Shown here piece by piece: positions 30,818 to 42,717 of a DNA stretch of 64,000 nucleotides. Below the pieces are notes generated by a model. It was not told the DNA's origin. It made no database searches and saw nothing but the letters and a program-made list of their open reading frames with translations. Positions within the stretch are counted from its first letter, which is position 1. Each line of letters opens with the position of its first letter. Where the stretch lies: contig JASANG010002540.1 of the NCBI GenBank assembly GCA_030248215.1, positions 1 to 64,000 of the forward strand, read 5' to 3'. The translations under genes were made by a program, and so were the position numbers. This DNA is from Enoplolaimus lenunculus (lineage: Eukaryota > Nematoda > Enoplea > Enoplida > Thoracostomopsidae).

Positions 30818-31070
30818 CACGCTGTAAATTTCAATGAGTTTGTTTTAACTCAGAACGAGTTGAATCCACTCAGTCTGAGATAAGACTATCAGAACTAAAT
30901 TCTGAGGTTATGCAATTTATTCTGATATGATTAATCAACGTCCCCGGAATCAACTCAACTTAAAGTTTGAATCAACTCAACTCAGAGTGAGTTAAAGTTT
31001 ACCGTTATTAACTCACAAACAACTAACTTTCCGTCTAAATTGATTAATTAACTCATTGGAATTTGTAGTG
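30818..31070. mobile_element. F1 MITE upstream of the FN3-like gene
   Basis: cacgctgtaaatttcaatgag to ggaatttgtagtg with TA flank. Confidence 0.75.
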
Positions 31071-31247
31071 TAATATTCTAGACAATATTTTTCGTTCATA
31101 CCACAGTCATAATGCTTGTCAAAACATAAAGTCCCCTGAAAACGTTTATCCGTTAGTCTCTGGAGTCTATACGTTCTAATTAGAGTTCATTAAAAACACC
31201 AAAACAGAAGAACGGCCTAAGGTGCTCAAATATGTAACAGGCACTCA

Positions 31248-31499
31248 CACAGTAAATTTCAGTGAGTTGATTTTAACTCAGAATGAGTTGAATTACTCAG
31301 TCTGAGTTAGTACTATCAGAACTCAGAATTTTGAGTTGATTCAATTCATTCTGAGTTAGTTAATCTACCCACCCAGAGTCAATTCAACTCAGATTGAGAA
31401 TCACATCAACTCAGAGTGAGTTAACGTTTTCTGGTATTAATTCAGAAATAACCAACTCGCTAGCTGAATTGATTAATCAACTCATTTGAATTTACAGTG
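31248..31499. mobile_element. F1 MITE
   Basis: cacagtaaatttcagtgag to ttgaatttacagtg; well preserved internal GAGTTGA pattern. Confidence 0.8.
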
Positions 31500-31659
31500 C
31501 AGACACCACGCATAAGCTTTATTCAATTCAGAAAAAATACATTAACGGATGTGGCAATCAATAAAAATGGTTCGGAGCAAGTCAGTTCTGCCCAAAAGAA
31601 AGACTATAGAAAAAAAGGTTGAATGCAACTAAATATGGGGTGAAATAAATCTAAATAAC

Positions 31660-31950
31660 AGTCCGTAACCGAATAACATAAGTACACTGCAAAAAAATGG
31701 GGAGTCAAACTGACGCTCTCGGAAATAGGCTTTTCCTGACTACACAAACTGAGTAAAACTCAACTCAACCAGAGTCAAATTCGATTCACTATGTCGCACG
31801 TTTGACTCTGGCGGAGTCGAATTCTACTCAGTATAAGTAGTCAGGAAAAGCCTATTTCCGAGAGAGTCAATTGGGCTCACCATTTTTTACGGTGTACCCT
31901 CTAAAGAGGCAAAATAAATATTACCCCCTCCCCCTCTGATTCGGGTCACT
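31660..31950. mobile_element. F15 remnant split by an F2 insertion
   Basis: cagtccgtaaccgaataaca on the left and tctgattcgggtcactac on the right look like the ends of an F15 element with most of its interior gone; a complete F2 copy sits between. Confidence 0.45.
31685..31894. mobile_element. F2 MITE
   Basis: cactgcaaaaaaatggggag to caccattttttacggtg, TA flanks. Confidence 0.8.
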
Positions 31951-32207
31951 ACAATGTTTGGTAAGTTTTCACAGAATGTAGAATATTTTTGGCCACAGTG
32001 TGATTGACAACAGCTTAACCCTTACGGCTTACATCTCAGTGGGGGGTACCGATAATTCGACGAGGGTCGTTTAACACCTCGTTGCTTACGGTTGTTATTT
32101 TGCCGACCCGAGATATCAAATGATGAATCGTTACTGAGAGAAAATCAAAACTTTTCACCGCAAGAAGGGCACACCTCAAAGCTAAAAGTTGGGAAATAGA
32201 TCATTCT

Positions 32208-32645
32208 TAGGGTTGCACTATACTCGCTGCGCGTCGCCGGACGCCGCCATATAGATTTTGCATATACTTTTTGTTAGCAACACAGGCCCATGTTAAACTC
32301 AGGGAGCGGAACGTTTTTCGGCGAGACTGCAATAGAGTAAGCTTAAGCTTTAGACTAATTTTATGCTTGGATTAAACTTAGGCTTACGCTTAGTCTTAAG
32401 AATAAACGCAGTCTTACGCTTAGGCTTAGGAACAAACGCATTCTTACGCTTAGGATTAGGAATAAACGCATTCTTACGCTTAGGCTTAGGAATAAACGCA
32501 TTCTTACGCTTAGGCTTATGCTTAGGCTTAGGAATATGCTTATAATACTGTTCCGCTCCTGTTCTTTACATTGGCCGCAACGTATAGCGACGTGTAGCGG
32601 TACGCTACAACGTCGGGCTCAGTAAAGTATAGCGTAACCCTTAAA
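32208..32645. mobile_element. F5 element split by an F3 insertion
   Basis: ttagggttgcactatactcg and agtatagcgtaaccctta are the inverted F5 ends with TTA duplications. The F3 element at 32285-32576 lies inside, with gcaacaca/gcaacgta at its borders as an imperfect 8-bp duplication. Confidence 0.75.
32285..32576. mobile_element. F3 MITE nested in F5
   Basis: ggcccatgttaaactcaggg to ctcctgttctttacattggcc; four blocks of cttacgcttaggcttagg plus aa(t/c)aaacgcatt form a short internal minisatellite. Confidence 0.8.
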
Positions 32646-32930
32646 TTTCCAAAGATACGAACAACTGTGACGCTCATACAGGCTTAACCTGTTTGACTAG
32701 AGTTGAACAAAACTCCATCGACTATTTGCTACTCTCGTTTGCAAAATAAAATGTTTTTAAGCGAGGTTATTGGGTTTGAAATTTGAACTGAGACTGTGAT
32801 GTAGAGGATTCGTTCAACTTTAGCCAGATAAAATAATATTTTAAAAAGTTTAAGGTAACAGCGAATGTACAGAATACAAGCCATATTGGTAAAACCAAAG
32901 CCTAAACCTAAACCAAAGCACAAGCGTAAG

Positions 32931-33553
32931 GGACCATTGTTACTTTTAGGGCCGTAACAGTAGATTAAGTGTATCGCCGCCTAAGCCTAAGCCTAAACGT
33001 AAACAAAAAATGTAACAGTAGATTAAGCGTATTCCTAAGCCAAAGCCTAAGCCTAAACGTAAACAAAAAATGTAACAGTAGATTAAGCGTATTCCTAAGC
33101 CTAAGCCTAAGCCTAAACCTAAACAAAAAATGTAACAGTAGATTAAGCGTATTCCTAAGCCTAAGCCTAAGCCTAAACCTAAACAAAAATGTAACAGTAG
33201 ATTAAGCGTATTCCTAAGCCTAAGCCTAAGCCTAAACCTAAACAAAAAATGTAACAGTAGATTAAGCGTATTCCTAAGCCTAAGCCTAAGCCTAAGCCTA
33301 AACCTAAACAAAAAATGTAACAGTAGATTAAGCGTATTCCTAAGCCTAAGCCTAAGCCTAAGCCTAAACCTAAACAAAAATGTAACAGTAGATTAAGCGC
33401 ATTCCTAAGCCTAAGCCTCGGCCTAAGCATTTCAAAACCGTATTCGTAAGCCTAAGCCTAAGCCTTAACCTAAGCAAAAAATGTCTAGAATGTAAGCCTG
33501 CTCTTTTACAGACCTGTCAGAAACCGGGACGACCCTACTAGTAAACATGGGCC
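32931..33553. mobile_element. F4 MITE with amplified subterminal block
   Basis: ggaccattgttacttttagg to cctactagtaaacatgggcc with a perfect 8-bp duplication, agcgtaag. The subterminal segment gtaacagtagattaagcg plus a gcctaa run and aaacaaaaaat is repeated eight times with a period of about 58-68 bp. Arginine/leucine-rich frames across it are artefacts of the repeat. Confidence 0.88.
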
Positions 33554-33559
33554 AGCGTA

Positions 33560-35198
33560 AGAAAAAGCTTATACAAAAGCCTAAGCTTAAGCAAAAACCA
33601 GAAAAACATTCAAGGTAACCCAATCCTAACGGACGGGTCGCAGATCTCCAGTTCCAAACTCTAAGCTTAAGCCTAAACCCAATTGAACGTCTTAAGCCTT
33701 AAGCTTGCTTAAGGCTCTTTTATGCCGACTTCTTCATTGAAAGCAATAAAATATCAATTGCACGTCACTGAAAACACCGGAATTCCGGCATCGGATTCAC
33801 ACTCCGGCGGTGTCAGCGACTTAACTATTTACTTAACTTAAGTATACTTTTAAAAACAACAAAATGGTTAAGTAATTACAACGCACGTACTTATGTACTA
33901 AGTCGCACTTGAGTAGGGTTTCAGGTACCCATCCATTGTATAATCAATAACTTAGCCACAACCGAGCTAATCTACACGAAATGCATCCTGTTGCTAAACC
34001 AGGCCAGTAACCATTTCACCTTTCTAGCTGGTGGATAAGGTTACAGGGGACGCATACAAAGGTTTTCAATGACTTTACAAGCAAGATTGAAAATTTTTTC
34101 TACGGGGTCAAAATTTTTCCACGGGAAGTTAAGCTCCTGACTGCCTCCTTCTGGGTTACAAACATGTGGGAAATATGCAATAAAACACATATTAAACATT
34201 AAATAAACTACTCAATATCGTATAATTTTAAAAGCATTGTCAAAAAAATTTTGTACCCGTGTGAAAATCTATGACACAGATATTCAACACCCTTCCCACA
34301 AGAGAACTGTCCACGCCAGTAGCTTGCCCAATAAGCCACAGGGTGCTCCAGGAAACCTTTGTGGCGGTAAGCAATGATTTCGCATAATTACAAGCTGACC
34401 CACAACATTTCTTGTAGGGGACAACTTCTTACCCCCTATGGTGCATTGCTATGTGATATATTAACGTCTGAAGCCAAGCCTCTGTAGGGTAAACAGGGGT
34501 TCACCACTTACGTACCCGTGAGAGAAATATTTTACGCAAAAGCTTAAATTCACCCATTTATTGCGTATTATTTATTTTAGGGTCGACACGAGATTAGCCA
34601 TGCAGCGTTCAGGCGGATCCAAGCTACGGCGGACACCGCAGTCCATGATCCCAACACAGGGATCAAAACTAAAATTTAGTATTAAGATTTAGTACTAAAA
34701 TTGCGTTATGCTTCACATTCAATTTACTCGTGGGGGTTTATCGCACGGTGCCCTCGTCAAAAATTTCTCGATACGCCACTGCGATATTCAAACGTTCCAG
34801 GTTCTTAACCCCTGAAAATTTTGGTGTCATCTGTGTGGTGTTTATGCGGTCATATACAAAATACGGGGGGGGGGTTATGATTTTACGGAGTCTTCCGTTT
34901 TGTGCCAGACAAGAATTATATTAATCTTGGTGAAATGTTTTATTTCGGAGGGGTCAAGAATACAGAGCTTAAAAGCTTCGACTTCTACTGGAAATAGCGG
35001 TCAGTTGAAACAAGACAAGTTTGTTTAATCACTGAAGGAATTTAAAAATTTATATTTTAGTATAGTAACATTTTTGAAACTTTAATACGCAACAGAGGTC
35101 AGAACAATTGTCAAAAATTTAGCTGAAAACCTTCAAATATTGTTTGATTGTAGTGAAAAAATTCTACGGGGAGATATGAAGATTTCACATCACCTAGG
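33560..35198. other. Intergenic, F7 remnants, no gene recognised
   Basis: F7-like blocks at about 34001-34150 (aggttacaggggacgc, aagcaagattgaaaattttt) and 34320-34520. Scattered cctaagc runs at 33560-33720. Open frames are short and without recognisable domains. Confidence 0.45.
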
Positions 35199-35552
35199 TG
35201 ACGCTATTATTTTGACGACGTCCGGGGTCCATGTTACTTTTAGGGCCGTCCCGGTTAGTGGTGGGTCTGTAAAAAAGTAGGCTTACATTCTAGACTGCAT
35301 TGTTTTGCATAGCCTAATACGCTTAGGCTTAAGCTTATGCTTAGGAATAAGCTTTGGCAACGCTTAGGCTTAGGCAAAAGGCTTAGGAATACGCCTAATC
35401 TACTGTTACGGCCCTAGAAGTAACGTTGGCCACGTCCGGTTTCGTCCGTCATTGTCCGGCGCAGTCCGTACCGTGTGATATCGTACGTGACTTACTCATG
35501 TATGATACCGTATGGTGACGGACGGCGCCACACAATAAGTATGGCGACACCC
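35199..35552. mobile_element. F5 element split by an F4 insertion
   Basis: Left part gtgacgctattattttgacg and right part agtatggcgacaccctta are F5 ends. The F4 element at 35226-35431 is inserted with a perfect 8-bp duplication of the F5 sequence, acgtccgg. Confidence 0.85.
35226..35431. mobile_element. F4 MITE nested in F5
   Basis: ggtccatgttacttttaggg to ggccctagaagtaacgttggcc-type end, with gcttaggcttaagcttatgc core. Confidence 0.85.
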
Positions 35553-35619
35553 TTACAAATTGGACTTCAACTATTCTCGCAAGACAATAAACTTTTCAAA
35601 CGTAACCAATCACAACGGA

Positions 35620-35945
35620 ATATTGTGATTTTTACCAGAAAACTAGAAAAAATTGACTAAATTTGAAAATGAACAATAAAATTTGTAAAATTTTTCATTA
35701 CTGTTTTGAACAACTACAAGACCCTGTTTGCCAACTGGCGATAGTTGCTATACACATTTGAGAATACGGTCTCTAAATGCTAATTGCGATTTTTACTAGA
35801 AAACTAGAAAAAAATTGACTAAATTTGAAAATGAATAATAAAATTGCAAAAAATTTTCGTTTACTGTTTTGAACAACTACAAGAGCCTGTTTGCCAACTG
35901 GAGATAGTTGCTATACACATTTGAGAATACGATCTCTAAATGCTA
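35620..35945. repeat. Tandem duplication of about 160 bp
   Basis: The block gatttttac(c/t)agaaaactag to gaatacg(g/a)tctctaaatg occurs twice head to tail with few differences. Not related to any family above. Confidence 0.8.
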
Positions 35946-36813
35946 ATGGAAAATTAATCCAAATATTCAATAAAAACAAATTTGCTATCACAGGCGGAAA
36001 CTGAATTTTGAGCTGAGAGAGTGAGAAATCTTAGCTTTTAATCTAAACTGGGTTGAAGCATTTTTTGAAATATTTACTATACACACCTAATATTAAACTG
36101 TCATTGGATGGCTGAATTTTAACTTTACCTGCGTGTAAACTATAAAATATTGCAAAAAAACAAAGGGTACAAGCTTTGACTGCCCCTCCAAATTTAAACC
36201 ACCTGCGTGTACCATTTGGACCCTTTTCACTTAACCAGCATTTAAAATCTTACTGCAATTTGAGTCAAAATTTCCACCGTGGGAAAATGGTGGAAACCTT
36301 TAAACGGGCCTCTGGGTAGAGTGTTTTAGAGCCCAAGAGAAATAACCGGTTGTTGATGATATCTATGAAACCGGACACTAGTATATATATACATACATAC
36401 ATATATATGTATGTATATAACTGTGCAGGGGGTAACCAGGATTTCAATTAGTTTGGTATTTAGATTCAGCAAGCTATGCTAAAGCGTGCAAAAGTGTTTT
36501 TTAAAGTTCGCTCATACGATGACTGACGCTAACCGGATTATTTTTTAAAATCCGACAAAATCTCGTCGGATACGATATCCGGTAAAATATTATCCGGTCG
36601 CGCCCTAAAACTGAGTAAACAATGCCATCTTTTAACACCGATTGTACCCCTCGATCCAAATATTTTGTACCATTGGTAGAGAATTTTCTCACATTAATAT
36701 CAGAAGATGACAAAAAAAACTTTCTGATAATGGAACCTAAGATAATTAATGTTCACAATGTATGCAAAATTACACCGGGTATACGCTGTTATTCAACGCA
36801 TTACTCAGAGGAA

Positions 36814-37022
36814 CACTGCAAAAAATGGTGAGTCAAATTGACTTCGTCCGAAATGAGCTCTACGGGACTACACAAACTGAGTCAAATTCGACTCCGCCAA
36901 AGTCAAATTTGACTCAATGTGTTGCACGGTTGACTCTAACGGAGCTTAGTTTGACCCAGTTTGTGTAATCCCGTAGAGCTTGTTTCGGAGAGAGTCAATT
37001 TGACTCAACATTTTTTGCAGTG
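36814..37022. mobile_element. F2 MITE
   Basis: cactgcaaaaaatggtgag to tcaacattttttgcagtg; hairpin interior ctctacgggactacac is mirrored by gtgtaatcccgtagag. Confidence 0.8.
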
Positions 37023-37307
37023 AGTAGTTAACTTCCTGAAGTTACAGAAAAAACTCTGGTTTAACTTCCTCAATTCACAGAAAAACGTTAGGGTTAAAAC
37101 TTCCGTGTTTATATTAAGCTTACAGTAAGACATTTAAGGACAAAGAAGTGAAATGTAAAGCCAAATTACTTAAATAAGGATAACAGAACCTGAAGGGTTT
37201 CCTGACCAAGATTAAGCTATTTTAACCAGAACATCAAGTGTGAAAAACGCAATATATATTTCAAATTCCTAAATAACAAATTTTAACTTGTCACAGCTCC
37301 GTAGCGG

Positions 37308-37470
37308 GCCCGTAGCCAAGGAGGAGCCGGGGGGGGGGGCTCAGCACCCCTGGAAAGTTTTTGCCTCCCCCCTAGAAAGTTTTTAGCCTTGCCTGTAATT
37401 TATTGAAAACCCTTGAACGCCCCTCCTAAAAACGTTTTAGTCCCCCTAGCAAGGTTACTACAGGCTTGGG
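37308..37470. mobile_element. F7 element
   Basis: gcgggcccgtagccaagg with gggctcagcacccctgg, tagcaaggttactacagg; the family's longest GC-rich left end. Confidence 0.6.
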
Positions 37471-37552
37471 CCGTAACTAACTGAACATGCCACACGAATG
37501 GCCCAAGACAATTTTAGGCAAAGTATGATTTTGGTTTTACAAAACTTGCAGC

Positions 37553-37733
37553 CAATGTTAAGACGCGTAAGATTATATTAAGCGTGTTTCTAAACGTAAG
37601 CCTAACACTAAACGTTGCAAAAATGTATTCCTAAACCTAAGCCTAAGCGTAAGCAAAAAATGTAATCTAGAATCTAAACCTACTGTTTTATCGACTCACC
37701 AGAAACCTGGACGCGTCTTAAAGTAACAAGGGC
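37553..37733. mobile_element. F4 MITE, diverged
   Basis: gccaatgttaagacgcgtaa to gcgtcttaaagtaacaagggcc with gcctaagcgtaagc core. Confidence 0.65.
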
Positions 37734-38310
37734 CAAAATAGAAACTATAACGTATTCTGTTCATACGATCCAGTGCATGCAACTGCGACAAACTGCAATT
37801 TATGCAGATAAAAGCTGAAATTGCAACCAAAAATACGTGAACCCATCTGTTGCTTTACTGTTTTCCGAAATATTTGTTTCAGCTAAAATTTTCGATGAGT
37901 AAATTAACCATAATAATCGGATTACAAAAACGAATCAACGCTTTGAAAACACGGCAAAAACAACAGTTTCAGTGTTGACTCAGACGTTGCTAACAATATT
38001 TCCAAGAAACAGGCTGATCGATCAGTGTAATTTGTTTATAGATGGATAAGTAAATAATAAAACAAACAAACAAATAAATAAAATAAATTAATAAAAATAC
38101 ACAACAAATAAAATGAAAAAATATATATCAAATATGAGTCAAATTTGTAGAAAAAAATGGTATTTAATACCTTTTTAGTTATAAGACATAGATACTGCAG
38201 GGGTGCATACTACGTTGAGGAATAGCGTAATGTATTCATTCCGAAACTTCCGGAGACAAGAAAAATTAATACGAGTTGCGGACAATGCTATAGAACACAG
38301 CTGTAACGAA

Positions 38311-38509
38311 CAATGTACAGAACAGGGCCGGAACAGTAGTATAAGCATTTTCCTAAGCCTAAGGCTAAGCCTAAGCCTATGCCTAAGCGTAAGAATGAGC
38401 CTATACCTAAGCCTAAGCCTTAGCCTAAGCAAAAAATATTCAAAAGCTGAAGCTTACTCTATTACAGTCCCGCCAGGAAAACGGTTCGGCCCTGTTCTAT
38501 ACATGGGCC
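38311..38509. mobile_element. F3 MITE
   Basis: caatgtacagaacagggccg to cggccctgttctatacatgggcc-type end; core of cctaagcctaagcctatgcc. Confidence 0.75.
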
Positions 38510-38690
38510 GCTGTAACAGTAGTATAAATTTATTCCTAAGCTAAACCTAATCCTAAGCCTGAGCGCAAGAATGCACTTTATACCTAAGACAGAATCTGAG
38601 CCTAAACCCGATCAAAAAATAGTCTAATGCTTAAGCTCCTTTTATTACAGTCTCGCAGGAAAACGTTCCGCCCCTCATCTTTGCATGGAT
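38510..38690. mobile_element. F3 element, left-truncated, abutting the previous copy
   Basis: gtaacagtagtataaattta to cgcccctcatctttgcatgg; diverged cctaa core. Confidence 0.6.
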
Positions 38691-38737
38691 TCGACGCTTC
38701 GAAGAAACATTCTTCAATGGCTAGAGATAAAAAATTA

Positions 38738-38982
38738 GGCCCATGTAGAGAACAGGGCCGGATCGTTTTCCGGAAGGGCTATAGCAGAGTCAGTTTAAGC
38801 TTTAGACTAATTTTTTTGCTTAGGCTTAGGCTTAGGCTTAGGCTTAAGAATAGGCTCATCTAAACGGTTAGGCTTAGGCTTAGGCTTAGGCTTAGGAATA
38901 GGCTCATCCATACGCTTAGGCTTAGACTTAGGCATAGGAATATGCTTATAATAGTGTTCCGGCCCTGTTGTATACATGGGCC
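38738..38982. mobile_element. F3 MITE, opposite orientation
   Basis: ggcccatgtagagaacaggg to ccctgttgtatacatgggcc; blocks of ggcttaggcttaggaata plus ggctcatccatacg. Confidence 0.78.
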
Positions 38983-39438
38983 AACTTTTATATAGAGGTC
39001 ATAAACCCCTCCTGAAATGAACTCCTGGTTACACCCAAGATAAATGGGTTGACGCTAGAAAAATTTTGCTCCCCCCCTTAAACGAACAAGACAGGAGCAG
39101 CTTGTGGCAAATTTTTGCTGCAATCCAAGCCATTAAGAAGCCACACAGCTTTAACGGGGGTACCTCATCCCAAGCGAATTAAGATTGATCGGTCTGTAAA
39201 ATCTGCTGTTCGTTTGCATATTTTGGCGGAATCTGTTTCAAAGGATACCTTTATAACTATGTCAATCACTTGACACAAGTTACATCATAGGTCCATATGA
39301 CAGCTTGTGCAGTTTTAATATATTCACATTTACCACATCTGCTTAGTTTTAATGTCATAAGAATTAAAATCAGAAATAGTCTTAATTATATATATTATCA
39401 GTATTATATAATTAAATGCGCGAATTTTAGGACTTGTA

Positions 39439-39740
39439 CTCTGCAAAAAATGGTGAATCAAATTGACTCTCTCCGAAATAGGCTTTTCCTGACTACACAA
39501 ACTGAGTCAAAATTCGACTCAATATCAGGATATAAGTGTGCCGGGGGGAGGCAAGCAAAAACGTCGACCCCCCATTTAGTTAGTATTATATAATTAAATG
39601 CTCGAATTTTAGGACATTGTACTCTGCAAAAAATAATGAATCAAATTGACTCTCTCCGAAATAGGCTTTTCGTGACTACACAAACTGAATCAAAATTCGA
39701 CTCCGCCAGCGTCAAATTCGGCTCACTAAGCGCTGTGACC
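39439..39740. mobile_element. Two left halves of F2 in tandem with flanking sequence
   Basis: The block from atataattaaatgcgcgaat to the middle of F2 occurs at about 39402-39527 and again at 39582-39735, so a truncated F2 and its left flank were duplicated together. Confidence 0.7.
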
Positions 39741-40142
39741 CCCATGTAAACGCCAATGGTTTGAATGTTGCATGACTATTACACCAAGAATGCATTAAAG
39801 GGTGTGCATCTCTTGGGGTTCCGCGTGGTACAAATTTTACCTCCGAACGTTGAGTTTTCGGCCGACTCTCATATTTGAAGACGGGGGGGGCGCTGTCACA
39901 AGCAATAACCCTAAATTAAACTATAAGCAGAGCATTTTTAATGTCGTCTATGTACAGTGTCATGGTTTGCACAAGTTGTACCCCCTCTGAATCAGTGGGT
40001 GTAGGCGAAAAACGCAACGTGCGCTGTGTAGATTGTTTTGTACACATTATGTACCCAGTTGCATACTCTTGAATAAAAAACAGCCATTATCGACTCATGG
40101 AAATATGCAACGTAAAATAAACATTAATTTTTCATAAACCAT

Positions 40143-40410
40143 TAAGCCCTATTCGCACGTGCAAATTTTTCAGCTGCAAGTTGCACTTGCAATTTTTGTC
40201 CAGAATGCCGTTCCAAAAACTTGCATCTGCAAATAATTTAATTACAATCATAGTTAGGAATTTAGTTCACATGTGTGAATAACCGTGCAACTTCACTGAA
40301 TTTATTGCAGCCCCTTATTGACTGATAAAAAATGCAAGTTCTACGTGCAATTTTCAGCTGTAAGGTCTCACAGCAAAAACTTACACGTGCGAATAGGACT
40401 TTATGCAATT
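40143..40410. mobile_element. F12 hairpin element
   Basis: Ends ttaagccctattcgcacgtg and cacgtgcgaataggacttta are inverted repeats; interior carries ttcagctgcaagttgcactt. Partner of 23653-23935. Confidence 0.7.
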
Positions 40411-40435
40411 GACTATTGGTCCTTTGATAAGTGTA

Positions 40436-40545
40436 ACAGTAATATAAGCACATTCCTAAACCTAAGCCTGATCACAACCAAAAAGACTAGTCTAAAGCTT
40501 AAGCTTACTATATATAGTTCCGCATAAAGTGGTTCGTTCGTCAAA
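40436..40545. mobile_element. F3 fragment
   Basis: gtaacagtaatataagcaca and gtctaaagcttaagcttact are F3 subterminal blocks; TIRs not recognisable. Confidence 0.5.
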
Positions 40546-41077
40546 GTAAGGATAGCCGGTAAACGCTTGACCTGTAAGAAAACCTTGTTAACGAAACGTA
40601 ATTACTGTCAAGCAAAATCGCACAGCCCATATTCACTATGTTTATATCACCTATTACCAGTTGGTGATAGGTCATGTAAGCGTCGAACCAGGGAATGGTG
40701 ACGTTTGAAATTAAGCACATTGTATTCGATTTACTTTACTTCTGTGCAAATTTTGAGATCCGCAATTGCAGCAGTTGGTTAGTTTGAAAAGCTATTACTA
40801 AAACTGGTGATAAGTGCTATATGCATTTGAGAATATGGGCCCAGGTCTTAGCTACCGTTACTGTATCGGTCGTTGCTTAAAATGTCTCCAACGTCTCTGC
40901 GAGTAGAATTAAAGCTTGCACGAAGTAGAATAAAGTAATATTAATAATGTTTGAGTTCATTCCTATACAAATATTAAGTGGGGCATCACGCGATTCACCC
41001 ATCGAAAAGAGTAGCGTCAACACTTAAAAGGTTTAACGACCACAAGGTGCCGGGAAAACCGGGTTTAATAACGCCCG

Positions 41078-41350
41078 TAACCAGTTCACATTGCTAAGGG
41101 GGCTAAAAAAATTTTCAAGTGGGGCATACAAGGGTTTTCGTTGACTTACAAGCAAGGTTGAAAATTTTCTAGGGGGGGCAAAAGTTTTTTTCTGGGGAGG
41201 AGGGGGCAAAAGTTTTTTCTAGGGGAAGCAAGAGTTTTTTCTAGGGGGGCAAAAGTTTTTTCTAGGGGGGGCAAAAGTTTTTTTCTGGGGGGGCAAAAGT
41301 TTTCCATGGAGGGCTGAGACCTCCCGGCAACCCTTTAACTACGGGCCCGA
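41078..41350. mobile_element. F7 element with amplified G-rich block
   Basis: ataacgcccgtaaccagtt to cctttaactacgggcccg, inverted ends. Inside, gggggcaaaagttttttct is repeated about six times at 41170-41305. Confidence 0.7.
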
Positions 41351-41466
41351 ATAATAAGTGCAATTTTGCCTCGAGTTCAGTGTAAGGGAGCAACGGATAG
41401 ATTGGAACTGAAATCGGAAGTTCTGGTTGAACCCTGGATTAAACGATGGTTTAAACTTGAGGTTTG

Positions 41467-41680
41467 ATCCCTTCTCACGTAGAGTATATATACTGCGAGC
41501 AAGTTTAGCGCAAACTGTATTTAGGAATTAATATTGAATGCAATGTGTTTAGCAATTACTACACTTAATATGCACGGTACAAAATCTCCACAAGACGAAA
41601 GAGCTCTTTCGGGTTCGAGCATCAAGCTCCTATAACTGAGAGGTGAAACGCTTTTTGCCAAGGCGAGTTTAGTCTACTAG
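41467..41680. mobile_element. F6 element, 3' truncated
   Basis: cccttctcacgtagagtata with gcacggtacaaaatctccac and caagctcctataactgagag; the tRNA-like part breaks off before the B box. Confidence 0.6.
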
Positions 41681-42207
41681 CCAGCTTTGAGCGTTAGCTT
41701 AACATTTAAAACGCTTTTAGTAATGATTCTAGTTTCAACGCTTAGGGTTACGCTTAAGATGCTTATTTTTGTAGGTTAGTTTCAATACCAGAAGCATATC
41801 AAATGAGTCAAAAGTATGCTTAAGCTATCATAGCTTCGCACATTGGCCCTTACCAACGTAACCTTTAGGGGCGTAAGACTTACCGTAGCGTAATTGTCAG
41901 CGTAACGGTAAGTCTAAAACAAAGGTTAAGCCAAAGCACAAAATTACCCTACCGAACGAGTTCACCCACGGAACCGTAAATTTTGACTGACTGGGGCTGG
42001 CAAATATTTTGAAACGCAATTTTTACTGCATGCTATATATGTGCCAATTTCCTGAGTGGAAAAAATGGTACGGTAGAGGCCTTACCATTATCGCACAAAA
42101 ATGTTCTGACAGGGACGTATGACCCCTCCGCCAGCACCCCTAGATACGCTAGTGCCTGAGCGTATCCTAATGCAATCTCGTGAGACAACGGGTTACTCTT
42201 CAGATCC

Positions 42208-42370
42208 GTAGCCAGCCCGCCTTGCTAAGGGTGGGGGCTAAAAGTATCAGGAACGGCATTTAAAGGTTTTCAATGACTTACACGCAAGGTTGAAAATCTT
42301 CTACGGGGGCCAAAGATTCTCCATGAAGGGCTGAGCCCCCCCTGGCCTTCCTTTGGCTACTTGCCCGGTG
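42208..42370. mobile_element. F7 element
   Basis: atccgtagccagcccgcctt to cctttggctacttgcccgg, with aaaggttttcaatgacttac inside. Confidence 0.6.
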
Positions 42371-42717
42371 CTCCTAAAAGTAACATTGGCTCTCTTCGGA
42401 ACAGAACATATATTTGCCAACAGCTTCAACGTAAACACGATAAATATCAATTAAGTATCCGGTTGCTAATATTGAAACCAAGTCAAAACAGGTTTATTAA
42501 TAAATTGAAGGAAAATATAGCAAAAACCTGGTGTTGAAATTATAATAATAAAAGGTTTATGTATTTGATTGAAATATTTCCATCGAGCACAGATGGTGGA
42601 ATTGCGTGACTGTTTCTAAAATCTTTTGAATCTAAATAGACAAGTTGATTTGACAAACATATATCCATATATATTATATATTTATATATATACATACATA
42701 TATATCTATATGAGAGT

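Noticed and set aside
32946-33430. Arginine/leucine-rich frames of up to 143 residues
   Set aside because: Translations of the amplified TTAGGC block in an F4 element.
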